NCBI GenBank assembly: GCA_025359585.1
Contig: JANYFX010000728.1
Coordinates: 1-28,112, forward strand
DNA length: 28,112 nucleotides
Direction of reading: 5' to 3'
DNA from: Rhizobacter sp.
Lineage (GTDB): Bacteria; Pseudomonadota; Gammaproteobacteria; Burkholderiales; Burkholderiaceae_C
Part shown: one piece after another, positions 15,568 to 23,081 of the stretch
Numbering within the stretch: the stretch's first letter is position 1
Layout: every line of letters begins with the position of its first letter
The notes under the pieces: generated by a model
What the model was told of the DNA's origin: nothing
The model's database searches: none
What the model saw: the letters and a program-made list of their open reading frames with translations, nothing else
Position numbers and translations under genes: made by a program

Positions 15568-17628
15568 ATGCTTCGACGATTTGTTTTCTGTTTCCTGTTT
15601 GTCGCCTCGGCCGGCAGCCACGCCGCCGAAGGCATGTGGACACTCGACAACCTGCCGCTGGCGAAGATGAAGGCCGCGTATGGCTTCGCGCCCGATGCGG
15701 CCTGGGTCGAGCGGGTGATGCGCGCTTCGGTGCGCCTGGCCGGTGGCTGCTCGGGCTCTTTCGTCTCGCGCGACGGGCTGGTGATGACGAACCACCATTG
15801 CATCGACTCGTGCCTGGAACAGTTGTCGTCGGCCAGCCGCGATCTGGTGCACGACGGCTTCCTGGCAACCCGGCGCGAAAACGAAACGCGCTGCCCCGGT
15901 GTCGAGCTCAACCGCCTGGAGCAGACCACCGACGTTACCGAGCAGGTCAAGGCCGCCACCCGCGGGCTCGAAGGCGAGGCTTTCTCGGTTGCGCAAAACG
16001 CGGTTCGGGCCCGGCTCACGGCGGCCTGCGTGGGCGACGACAGGGCAACCACCCGCTGCGACCTCGTCAAACTCTACAACGGCGGCCAGTACCACTTGTA
16101 CCGCTACCACCGCTTCAGCGACGCGCGCCTGGTCTGGGCCCCCGAAGACGCCATCGCGAACTTCGGCGGCGACCCCGACAACTTCAACTTCCCACGCTAC
16201 GCGCTCGACATGGCCTTGCTGCGCGCCTACGAAAACGGCAAGCCGGTGGCGGCCAAAGACTACCTGCCGTTCAGCCGCAGCGGCGCAGCGGCCGGAGAGC
16301 TCGCGCTCGTGACCGGGCACCCCGGCAACACCAGCCGCCTGCTCACCGTGGCGCAGCTGGAGACCACGCGTGACCTGCGGCTCGTGCGCGCCCTGTTGTC
16401 GATCGCTGAACTGCGTGGCGTGCTCACGCAGTACAGCAGCCAGAGCGCGGAGGCGGAACGCGTGGCGAAGACGCAGCTCGACGGCATCGAGAACTTCTAC
16501 AAGGTGCTCAAGGGCGAGCTGGAGGCGCTGCAGGAGCCGGAGCTGATGCGCCGCAAACGTGCCGAGGAAGAAGCGCTGAAAGCCTTCGTCGCGGCCGACC
16601 CGGCGCTGCGCGCGAGCACCGCGGGTTCGTGGGCCGCGATCGAACGGGCGCAAGTGCAGTACCGCAATCTGGAGAGCGAGTTCGGCGCGATGGAAGGCAA
16701 CCGATCGTTCCGGAGCAGCCATCTCGGCTTCGCGCGCACGTTGGTGCGCAGTGCCGAAGAGCGTGCCAAGCCGAATGCCGAGCGCCTGCCCGAATTTGCG
16801 GAGTCCAGGATGCCCGAAGTCGAACAGCGCCTGTTTTCACCGGCGCCGATCTACGCCGACTTCGAGAAGCTGAATCTGACCTGGGCACTGACGAAGATGC
16901 GTGAGCGCCTCGGCCCGGACCACGCCTTCGTGAAGCAGGTGCTGGGCCGCGAGTCGCCCGCGCAACTCGCCGAGCGCCTGATCAAGAACACGACGCTCGG
17001 CGACCCGGCCGTGCGGCGCGCGCTGTGGGCGGGTGGCAAGACGGCGGTGGCGCAATCGACCGACCCGTTCATTCAGCTGGCGCTGGCCATCGACCCGTTC
17101 GGGCGTGCGGTGCGCAAACGTGTCGAGGCCGAAGTCGATGCCGTCGAGTTGAAGAACACCGAGCTGATCGCGCAGGCGCGGTTCGCCCAGCTTGGCACCA
17201 GCCTGTACCCCGACGCCACGTTCAGCTTGCGTTTGTCGTATGGCGAGGTCAAGGGCTGGGAGGCCAAAGGCCAGCCGGTGGCGCCGTTCACGAACCTCGC
17301 CGGCGCCTTTGCGCGCCACACCGGCGCCGAGCCGTTCGCGCTGCCGGCCGCGTGGCTGGCCGCCAAGGACAAGCTCGATCTGGCGTTGCCGATGGACTTC
17401 GTCACCGACAACGACATCACCGGCGGCAACTCGGGCAGCCCCGTGCTCAACCGCAACGCCGAGGTGGTGGGGCTGGCGTTCGACGGCAACATCGAGTCGA
17501 TCGGCGGCACCTATGGTTTCGACGAGCGCAACAACCGCATGGTGAGCGTGCACAGCGCTTTCATTCTCGAAGCCTTGCGCAAGGTCTACCACGCCGATGC
17601 GCTGGTCGAAGAGATCACGAGTCGCTGA
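15568..17628 (+). CDS. S46-family dipeptidyl-peptidase (DPP7-like), exported
   Basis: A 686-residue serine peptidase of the DPP7/DPP11 family that removes dipeptides from peptide N-termini in the periplasm. A signal peptide is present (MLRRFVFCFLFVASAGSHAA), and the mature N-terminus EGMWTLDNLP is family-typical. The chymotrypsin-like triad is visible: His77 in TNHHC, an Asp in FGGDPDNFNFPR and Ser622 in GGNSGSPV. The residue 18 positions after the serine is Gly640. Gly at this place is found in DPP7 types with hydrophobic preference, while Arg marks the acidic-specific DPP11. A central helical domain separates the His/Asp part from the Ser part, as expected. The start at 15568 is chosen for AAGG nine bases upstream and the signal peptide. 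It converges on the M81 gene with a 16-bp gap. Confidence 0.92.
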   Translation: MLRRFVFCFLFVASAGSHAAEGMWTLDNLPLAKMKAAYGFAPDAAWVERVMRASVRLAGGCSGSFVSRDGLVMTNHHCIDSCLEQLSSASRDLVHDGFLATRRENETRCPGVELNRLEQTTDVTEQVKAATRGLEGEAFSVAQNAVRARLTAACVGDDRATTRCDLVKLYNGGQYHLYRYHRFSDARLVWAPEDAIANFGGDPDNFNFPRYALDMALLRAYENGKPVAAKDYLPFSRSGAAAGELALVTGHPGNTSRLLTVAQLETTRDLRLVRALLSIAELRGVLTQYSSQSAEAERVAKTQLDGIENFYKVLKGELEALQEPELMRRKRAEEEALKAFVAADPALRASTAGSWAAIERAQVQYRNLESEFGAMEGNRSFRSSHLGFARTLVRSAEERAKPNAERLPEFAESRMPEVEQRLFSPAPIYADFEKLNLTWALTKMRERLGPDHAFVKQVLGRESPAQLAERLIKNTTLGDPAVRRALWAGGKTAVAQSTDPFIQLALAIDPFGRAVRKRVEAEVDAVELKNTELIAQARFAQLGTSLYPDATFSLRLSYGEVKGWEAKGQPVAPFTNLAGAFARHTGAEPFALPAAWLAAKDKLDLALPMDFVTDNDITGGNSGSPVLNRNAEVVGLAFDGNIESIGGTYGFDERNNRMVSVHSAFILEALRKVYHADALVEEITSR

Positions 17629-17644
17629 GCCCGGCGGTGCTGAA

Positions 17645-19141
17645 TCAGGGCCGCGAGCCCATGCCGGCGGGCAGCTTCGTCCACGGCAGATCGCCCGGGT
17701 CGGCGGCCATCGGCCCGGGTGCCTTGGCGACGAGAATGCTTGATGCGATCGGCGTGAACGCAGCCCGAAAGTGCACCGAACTCTTGTTGACGAGCAGCTT
17801 CATCTGCGTGGGCTCGACGCCGAGGAAACGGTAGAGATCGAGGTCGAGCATCTGCGCCTTGGCGCTCGACAGCAGCACACGAATGCCTTCGACCTCGACG
17901 CAGGCACACGGCCCGAGTTGCGCAGTGGCGCCTGCCGTCATCGGCCCGAACAAGGGCACGACACCATCGCTCACGGCCAGCACCCTGGCGCGTGCTTTCA
18001 CGGGTGCATCGGTGAGCGCGCCGCTCCAGGTCGGCACGGCCAGGCCCAGGGTCAAATTCAGCTCGGCACCGACACCTGCGCTGCACGCCGCCCGCGCCGA
18101 AGCGGGGTCGAACAGCAGGCCGAGCGCCACGCGGCCGTCGAGGCGCAAGCCCGCTTTCGCATCGACCAGCGCGTGCAGCAGGCCGGTGGTGTTGGAGTCG
18201 CCACCCGCGCCGGGGTTGTCTTGCGTGTCGGCAATCACGACGGGCGCGCTGGAGACCGCGGCGAGTTCGATGGCGCGTTCGACGGCGTCGGCGGGCGAGA
18301 GCAGGTCGAGCGACCACTCGGCGCGCCGCGAGACGACCTCGGCATGCAGGCGCTGCACGGCCTCGCGTGCACTTGCAGCGTCGGCGCCGTAGCCGAACAA
18401 CACCGGCCCGCACTCGCTGAAATCGGCGGCCGAAAAACCCATCGCGAAATTCAGTTCGAGATCGTGCTCCGCTTCGAGGCGGTCGATCAACGCGATGACC
18501 GATGCGGCCGGTTGCATCAGCGTGCATTGCGCGTTCAGCGGCAGCAGGAACGGCACACGTTCGGCGTGCCTGTGCCGCGGCGTGCTGCCAAGGCGGCGCG
18601 CCAGCATCTGCGCGGCGCGTGCGCCGGTCTCGCGCATGTCGACGTGCGGGTAGGTGCGAAACGCGGTCATCGCGCTCGTCAGCGCGAGCATGCGCGCGCT
18701 CACGTTGGCGTGCAGGTCGAGGCTGGCGACGATCGGCATGGCGGGGCCGACCACCGCGCGAATGCGTGCCAGCAATTCGCCCTCGGCGTCGTCGGCGCCG
18801 ACCGCCACACCAGCGCCGTGCAGGTCGAGGTAGATCGCTTCGAAGCCGCCGCGTTGCAGGTCGGCCACGATCTCGTCGCAGATGCGCGCGAAGGCCTGCG
18901 CCGTGACGCGGTTCGACGGCATCGCGCCGGCCCACACCGAAGGCAGCAGCGACCATCCTCGTTCGGTGGCGGCCTGCGCAAAGCCGCCGAGCGAGGTGCT
19001 GGTGCCGCGCATCTTCTGCAGCATGGCTTCGCCGCGCGCATACGACGGGTAACCCGCGCCGCATTCGAACGCGGCCCAGTCGGCGACCGAAGGCGCGAAG
19101 GTGTTGGTCTCGTGGTGGAAGCCGGCGACGAAGACGTTCAT
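17645..19141 (-). CDS. M81-family metallopeptidase (MlrC / microcystinase C-like)
   Basis: A 498-residue cytoplasmic zinc hydrolase-like protein. The family hallmark GFHHETNTFAP opens the protein. DLHGAG (about 106-111), DLHANVS (Asp142, His144) and RTYPHVDM (His166) supply the metal ligands expected in MlrC. The C-terminal DUF1485/MlrC_C half follows, with VVIADTQDNPGAGGDSNTTGLL. MlrC in sphingomonads cleaves linear microcystin fragments, but the family is widespread in bacteria that do not degrade microcystin and its usual substrate is unknown. The start overlaps the stop of the DUF455 gene in an ATGA, so the two are translationally coupled. This is the last gene of the four-gene minus-strand operon. 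Confidence 0.9.
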   Translation of the reverse strand: MNVFVAGFHHETNTFAPSVADWAAFECGAGYPSYARGEAMLQKMRGTSTSLGGFAQAATERGWSLLPSVWAGAMPSNRVTAQAFARICDEIVADLQRGGFEAIYLDLHGAGVAVGADDAEGELLARIRAVVGPAMPIVASLDLHANVSARMLALTSAMTAFRTYPHVDMRETGARAAQMLARRLGSTPRHRHAERVPFLLPLNAQCTLMQPAASVIALIDRLEAEHDLELNFAMGFSAADFSECGPVLFGYGADAASAREAVQRLHAEVVSRRAEWSLDLLSPADAVERAIELAAVSSAPVVIADTQDNPGAGGDSNTTGLLHALVDAKAGLRLDGRVALGLLFDPASARAACSAGVGAELNLTLGLAVPTWSGALTDAPVKARARVLAVSDGVVPLFGPMTAGATAQLGPCACVEVEGIRVLLSSAKAQMLDLDLYRFLGVEPTQMKLLVNKSSVHFRAAFTPIASSILVAKAPGPMAADPGDLPWTKLPAGMGSRP

Positions 19142-19920
19142 GTGAGCAGGTCCAGTTCGGCTTCGGTGAAGCCGGCCGCGCGGCGGGCTTTGAAATTGAA
19201 GGGCGGGTGCAGGCGCGGCGCGTGGTGGCGCTGCGCGAGTGCGGCGTAATGTGCGACCGGGTCGAGCCCGTCGCGCGCGCACAGCCAGCGGTACCAGTGG
19301 TTGCCGATGGCGACGTGGCCGACTTCGTCGCGCAGGATCACGCCGAGGATGTGTGCCGCGCGCGCGTCGCCGGCCTGAAGCAGCTTGGCCTGCATCGGCG
19401 GCGTGGCGTCGAGCCCGCGCGCCTCCAGCGTGCGTGGTACCAGCGCCATGCGCGCTGTGATGTCGTGTGAGGTGCGCTGCGTCATCGCCCACAGGCCGTC
19501 GTGGGCGTCGAAGCTGCCGTAGTCGAAACCCAGCGTTTGCAGGTGCTCGCGCAGCAGCGTGAAATGCAGCGCCTCTTCGCTGGCCACGCCGAGCCAGTCG
19601 ACGTAGTACCGCACCGGCATGCCGTCGAAGCGCCAGACTGCGTCGAGCGCCAGGTTGATGGCGTTGAACTCGATGTGCGTGATCGCGTGCAACAAAGCCG
19701 CGCGCCCTTCGGGCGTGGCGGGCGAGCGGCGCGGCACGGCGTTCGGCGACACAAGGCGCGGCAGGGCGGGGCGGCCGGGGATGGGCTCTGCGGTGGCGCA
19801 CGTCGCCTCGGGCACGATCGATGCGAGCTTGAGCTCGGCGAAGAGGGCGCGTGTCTGCACGGCCTTGTCGATCGGGTCGACGAGAGCGAGGATCTCGAGC
19901 GCGCGCTGGCGTGCGGTCAC
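19138..19920 (-). CDS. DUF455 ferritin-like protein
   Basis: A 260-residue helical protein of the DUF455 family within the ferritin-like superfamily. Candidate di-metal ligands are Glu84 (HIEFNAIN), Glu116-x2-His119 (SEEALHF) and Glu199-x2-His202 (RDEVGHVAIG). This arrangement is that of a diiron carboxylate site spread over a four-helix bundle. A Pro/Arg-rich lead (about 45-70) precedes the bundle; AVPRRSPATPEGRAALLHAITHIE is typical of the family. The start is GTG at 19920, six bases after the DUF2867 stop. Function is unknown; oxidase, oxygenase or metal-storage roles are all open. Confidence 0.85.
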   Translation of the reverse strand: MTARQRALEILALVDPIDKAVQTRALFAELKLASIVPEATCATAEPIPGRPALPRLVSPNAVPRRSPATPEGRAALLHAITHIEFNAINLALDAVWRFDGMPVRYYVDWLGVASEEALHFTLLREHLQTLGFDYGSFDAHDGLWAMTQRTSHDITARMALVPRTLEARGLDATPPMQAKLLQAGDARAAHILGVILRDEVGHVAIGNHWYRWLCARDGLDPVAHYAALAQRHHAPRLHPPFNFKARRAAGFTEAELDLLT

Positions 19921-19926
19921 GAAGGC

Positions 19927-20478
19927 TCAGGCGGCGGCTTCGGGCCGTGGCCAGCCGTTGCGCGCGGCGCGGCGCAGCGTGGCCTGAACGACCCTGCGGT
20001 GGAACGGCGCGATCAGCAGGATGTACAGCCGACCGAGTCGGTTGTGGCAATGCACGACGGTGGAGAGAACGACCCGGTCCGCGCGGCCGTCCGCAGCCGG
20101 CAGCGTCTCGTGCAACACGGACAGCCGGAAGTCGAGGTGCTTGTCGTCTTCACCCAGCACGATCTCGTGCGGCCGCGTTTCGTAGATCCTGAAGATGCCG
20201 ACGCGCGGGTGCGGCCCGGCCGCAGCCGGATCTTGCAGTTGCGTCGCGGTCTTGAGGCCGAAGCCGGCGACGAGCAGGTCGCGCACGCCCATCAGGCCAC
20301 CCACCCATGCCGGCTGCTGCGCGAAGATGAAACGCGCGAGGGTTTCCGGGTCGGTGCTTGTACCCGGTGGCAGGCGGATCGCGAAGGCGTCGGCCAGATC
20401 GGTGCTCGCATAAAAGCCCGACACGCGCGAGGCGGGCGGCAGGGCCACCGGGCCGACCGATGCCGAGTTTTCATTCAT
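19927..20478 (-). CDS. DUF2867 domain protein
   Basis: A 183-residue soluble protein. It has an N-terminal region with a SGFYASTDLADAFAIRLPPG motif, a middle WVGGLMGVRDLLVAGFGLKTA segment and a C-terminal half rich in beta strands (VLGEDDKHLDFRLSVLHE, VVLSTVVHCHNRLGRLYILLIAPFHRRVVQATLRRA). This is the pattern of the DUF2867 family, which often follows NAD-dependent epimerase-like domains or stands alone and has no assigned function. The ATG at 20478 overlaps the end of the upstream DUF4345 gene by 8 bp, so the two are probably coupled. The downstream DUF455 gene starts 6 bases after the stop. Confidence 0.75.
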   Translation of the reverse strand: MNENSASVGPVALPPASRVSGFYASTDLADAFAIRLPPGTSTDPETLARFIFAQQPAWVGGLMGVRDLLVAGFGLKTATQLQDPAAAGPHPRVGIFRIYETRPHEIVLGEDDKHLDFRLSVLHETLPAADGRADRVVLSTVVHCHNRLGRLYILLIAPFHRRVVQATLRRAARNGWPRPEAAA

Positions 20479-20866
20479 GGCGATGCGTGGCCAAATGGGC
20501 TGCCGCGATGATGATCGGGAACACGAGTTCGGAGACGAGATAAGCCAGCCACACGCCGGCGGGTTCGGGCAATCCGACCTTGCTGATGGAGACAAGTCTG
20601 CCGACCGCTGCCATGAGAACGGCAAATGCGATCAGGTAGACCAAGGTCTTTTGCTGACGGATCGTGACCGCGGCCCAGAGGCTGATGACGCCCGTCGACA
20701 GATAAACACCGCCCATGAAGCGGTGAAGGTTGTCGAGCCTCGGCGTTGTTTCAGGTTGACCGAGCAGCAACTGCACCGTGCCGCCGAACAAGGCGATGGC
20801 GGCAACGAGGAAAAGACAAACCTGCACGACGCGCTGGGATGCGGGCATGGGCGAAATCGATGACAT
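20471..20866 (-). CDS. DUF4345 small integral membrane protein
   Basis: A 131-residue membrane protein with four predicted helices (about 11-33, 50-67, 74-94 and 103-123). Conserved features of DUF4345 are visible: LDNLHRFMGGVYLSTGVISLW in helix 2 and AAVGRLVSISKVGLPEP between helices 3 and 4. Function unknown. It has a strong AAAGGAG ribosome site 9 bases before the ATG and is the first gene of the operon with DUF2867, DUF455 and M81. The promoter should lie in 20867-21001, where I see no clear boxes. Confidence 0.78.
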   Translation of the reverse strand: MSSISPMPASQRVVQVCLFLVAAIALFGGTVQLLLGQPETTPRLDNLHRFMGGVYLSTGVISLWAAVTIRQQKTLVYLIAFAVLMAAVGRLVSISKVGLPEPAGVWLAYLVSELVFPIIIAAAHLATHRHE

Positions 20867-21001
20867 GGTGCGGCTCCTTTGTGGCCTGAGGTTCGTTCCT
20901 GCCCGACGATGACCCCACCCGTTGCGCAGCGCAGGAAGCTCTTCTTCGGGTCCAGACCTTTTGAGCGCTTGGCTGGCGGACGCCCGACGTGTGAGATCAG
21001 C

Positions 21002-21358
21002 TCACTTCACCTTGACTTTGATCTTGTTGACTTCTTTCGTCGCGTCTTCGGTGAGTTCCTTCCAGAGTTTGCTGTAGGCGTTCACCTTTCCGAGCGCGTC
21101 GGCATGTTCTGTGGCTGCGGCAATGACCTTCTTGCGCTGCGTCTCGATCACGTCGTCCAGCTTCGATTGCCTGTCCTTGACCGGCTTGCCGGCGTTCTCG
21201 GATTCGTCCTCGGCCAGGTCGATGGCATCGGCGGCTTGGTCGAGCGTCACCATCATTCTCTTGAGCGAAGCGCCGTACTCAGTGACGCTCTTTTCTAGCG
21301 ACGAAACACGGCCCTTGAGCTTGGCATGAATGGCGATCAAGTCTTTGGCAGCACCCAT
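21002..21358 (-). CDS. Small coiled-coil protein of unknown function
   Basis: A 118-residue highly charged, mostly helical protein that I do not recognise. Heptad-like spacing runs through LKGRVSSLEKSVTEYGASLKRMMVTLDQAADAI and again through RQSKLDDVIETQRKKVIAAATEHADALGKV; the C-terminus is basic (EVNKIKVKVK). No cysteines, no membrane segment and no signal peptide are present. The ATG at 21358 follows a GGAGAG ribosome site; an upstream in-frame ATG would add 14 residues without support. A TATAAG box (minus strand, 21416-21411) lies about 50 bp upstream, a plausible -10. It stands alone between the DUF4345 operon and the gamma-carbonic anhydrase gene, divergent from the latter. Confidence 0.75.
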   Translation of the reverse strand: MGAAKDLIAIHAKLKGRVSSLEKSVTEYGASLKRMMVTLDQAADAIDLAEDESENAGKPVKDRQSKLDDVIETQRKKVIAAATEHADALGKVNAYSKLWKELTEDATKEVNKIKVKVK

Positions 21359-21565
21359 AACGTTCTCTCCGGTGGTAAAAACAAGCCGCTCGGCGGCCAC
21401 GAACTTTCAGCTTATATCTGATGAGACGCTCTGCGCCACCAACGTGTTCCCTGGGTTGCGGCCATTCGCTCGCGCACGGTCTCTTCTGCCTCGGAACCGG
21501 GCACGTGATCTCCGCCGACGGGCATCACCCATAGAATTATGGGCTTCGACTCACCGGCAACAGCC
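21359..21565. promoter_or_regulatory. Divergent spacer with dyad CCCATA-GAAT-TATGGG
   Basis: A 207-bp spacer. A perfect 6-bp inverted repeat with a 4-base centre lies at 21528-21543, 22 bp before the carbonic anhydrase ATG. It contains TAGAAT (21532-21537), five of six matches to a -10 box, so the dyad could be an operator over the promoter. The -35 match is poor. The minus-strand gene has its own -10-like TATAAG at 21411-21416. Confidence 0.4.
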
Positions 21566-22090
21566 ATGGCCCTTTACCAGCTCGACGACATCTCGCCCCA
21601 CCTCGCAGACAGCGCGTGGGTGGCCGACAGCGCCCAGGTGATCGGCAACGTGGAGATGGCCGAAGGTTCGAGCGTCTGGTTCGGTTGTGTGCTGCGGGGC
21701 GACGGCGAACGCTTGAGCATCGGCCGCAACTGCAACGTGCAGGATGGCAGCGTGGTCCACGCCGACCCGGGTTTTCCGGTGACGCTGGGCGACAACGTCT
21801 CGATCGGCCACCAGGTGATGCTGCACGGCTGCACGGTGGGCGAAGGCTCGCTGATCGGCATTCAATCGGTGGTGCTCAACGGCGCGAAGATCGGCAAGCA
21901 CTGCCTCGTCGGCGCCGGCTCGCTCGTCACCGAGGGCAAGGAGTTTCCCGACGGTTCGATGATCCTCGGCTCGCCGGCCAAGGTGGTGCGCCAGCTCACG
22001 CCGGAGCAGATCACGGGGCTGGAGCGGGTGGCGAAACATTACGTCGAGAATGCGCGGCGTTTCAAGGCCGGCTTGAAGAAGATCGGCTGA
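21566..22090 (+). CDS. Gamma-carbonic-anhydrase family hexapeptide protein (YrdA-like)
   Basis: A 174-residue left-handed beta-helix protein, likely trimeric and cytoplasmic. Hexapeptide-type repeats run from about residue 20 to 140 (SAQVIGNVEMAEGSSVWFGCVLRGD and on). Metal ligands expected for the family are His65 (SVVHAD), His82 and His87 (GHQVMLHGC). The C-terminal helix (EQITGLERVAKHYVENARRFKAGL) caps the helix. It lacks the long acidic loop of the methanogen enzyme Cam, so like E. coli YrdA it may or may not have carbonic anhydrase activity. The ATG at 21566 begins the conserved sequence. The hslO gene starts 2 bp after its stop. Confidence 0.92.
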   Translation: MALYQLDDISPHLADSAWVADSAQVIGNVEMAEGSSVWFGCVLRGDGERLSIGRNCNVQDGSVVHADPGFPVTLGDNVSIGHQVMLHGCTVGEGSLIGIQSVVLNGAKIGKHCLVGAGSLVTEGKEFPDGSMILGSPAKVVRQLTPEQITGLERVAKHYVENARRFKAGLKKIG

Positions 22091-22091
22091 C

Positions 22092-23066
22092 GTGAGCGAG
22101 CTCCACAAGTTCATTTTCGACGGGCTGCCGGTGCGCGGCATGCTGGTTCGCCTGACCGACGGCTGGAAAGAAGTGCTCGCGCGCCGCACGGCGGCCAGCG
22201 ACGCGTTCCCGCAACCCGTGCGGGCGCTGATGGGCGAGATGGCGGCGGCGGGTGTGCTGATGCAAGCCAACATCAAGTTCAACGGCGCGCTGATCCTGCA
22301 GGTGTTCGGCGACGGTCCGGTGAAGCTCGCGGTGGCCGAGGTGCAGCCCGATCTGGCGTTTCGTGTCACGGCCAAGGTGGTGGGCGAGGTGCCCGACGCC
22401 GCGCGGCTGGAAGCCATGTTGAACGTGCACGGCCAAGGCCGCTGCGCGATCACGCTCGCCCCTGCAGACACGCGCGACGGCCAGCAGCCTTACCAAGGTG
22501 TCGTTGCATTGCATGGCGACCGGCGCGAGCCCCTGCAGGCGCTGAGCGAGGTGCTGGAGCACTACATGCTGCAGTCGGAGCAACTCGACACCCGGCTGAT
22601 CCTGGCGGCGAACGACGAGGTCGCAGCGGGCCTGCTGATCCAGCGGCTGCCGGTCGAAGGTGCCGGCAACCTGGCCGGCGCGGCGCGCAACGAAGACGAC
22701 ATCGGCCTGAACGATGCCTACAACCGCATTGCGATGCTGGCCGCCACGCTCACGTCCGAGGAGCTGCTGACACTCGACGCCGACACCGTGTTGCGGCGCC
22801 TGTTCTGGGAAGAGCCGCTGCGCCGCTTCGAACTGCTGAAAGGCGACAGCGGGCCGCGTTTCGAATGTTCTTGTTCGCGCCAGCGTGTGGGCGGCATGCT
22901 CAAGGGCCTGGGCCGCGACGAGATTGACGGCATCGTGCTCGAACAGGGGCGGGTCGAGATCGGTTGCGACTTCTGCGGCAGGAAGTACCACTTCGACCCG
23001 GTCGACGTGGGCGAACTGTTCACGCCGGTGCAAGACCAGCCGCCAGGCTCGGCGGCGATCAACTGA
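22092..23066 (+). CDS. hslO: Redox-regulated chaperone Hsp33
   Basis: A 324-residue cytoplasmic holdase that is switched on by oxidative unfolding. The N-terminal chaperone domain opens LHKFIFDGLPVRGMLVRL and has the conserved YMLQSEQLDTRLIL and GLLIQRLP segments. The C-terminal zinc redox switch is intact: Cys259-x-Cys261 (ECSCSR) and Cys292-x2-Cys295 (CDFCG), thirty residues between the pairs, within the family range. The start is GTG at 22092, one base after the stop of the carbonic anhydrase gene, so translation is probably coupled. The gene converges on the zinc-ribbon membrane protein gene with a 15-bp gap. Confidence 0.97.
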   Translation: MSELHKFIFDGLPVRGMLVRLTDGWKEVLARRTAASDAFPQPVRALMGEMAAAGVLMQANIKFNGALILQVFGDGPVKLAVAEVQPDLAFRVTAKVVGEVPDAARLEAMLNVHGQGRCAITLAPADTRDGQQPYQGVVALHGDRREPLQALSEVLEHYMLQSEQLDTRLILAANDEVAAGLLIQRLPVEGAGNLAGAARNEDDIGLNDAYNRIAMLAATLTSEELLTLDADTVLRRLFWEEPLRRFELLKGDSGPRFECSCSRQRVGGMLKGLGRDEIDGIVLEQGRVEIGCDFCGRKYHFDPVDVGELFTPVQDQPPGSAAIN

Positions 23067-23081
23067 GCCGCTGCGCCAACG

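Noticed and set aside
19142..20050. Upstream extension of the M81 gene frame to about 801 residues
   Set aside because: The extension lies in the wrong frame of the DUF455 gene and is Arg/Ala-rich. The M81 hallmark begins exactly at the ATG at 19141, which overlaps the DUF455 stop.
20991..21005. CRP-like dyad GTGAG-ATCAG-CTCAC
   Set aside because: It overlaps the stop codon of the 118-residue gene and lacks the TGTGA-N6-TCACA spacing. Its distance to the DUF4345 promoter is also wrong for activation.
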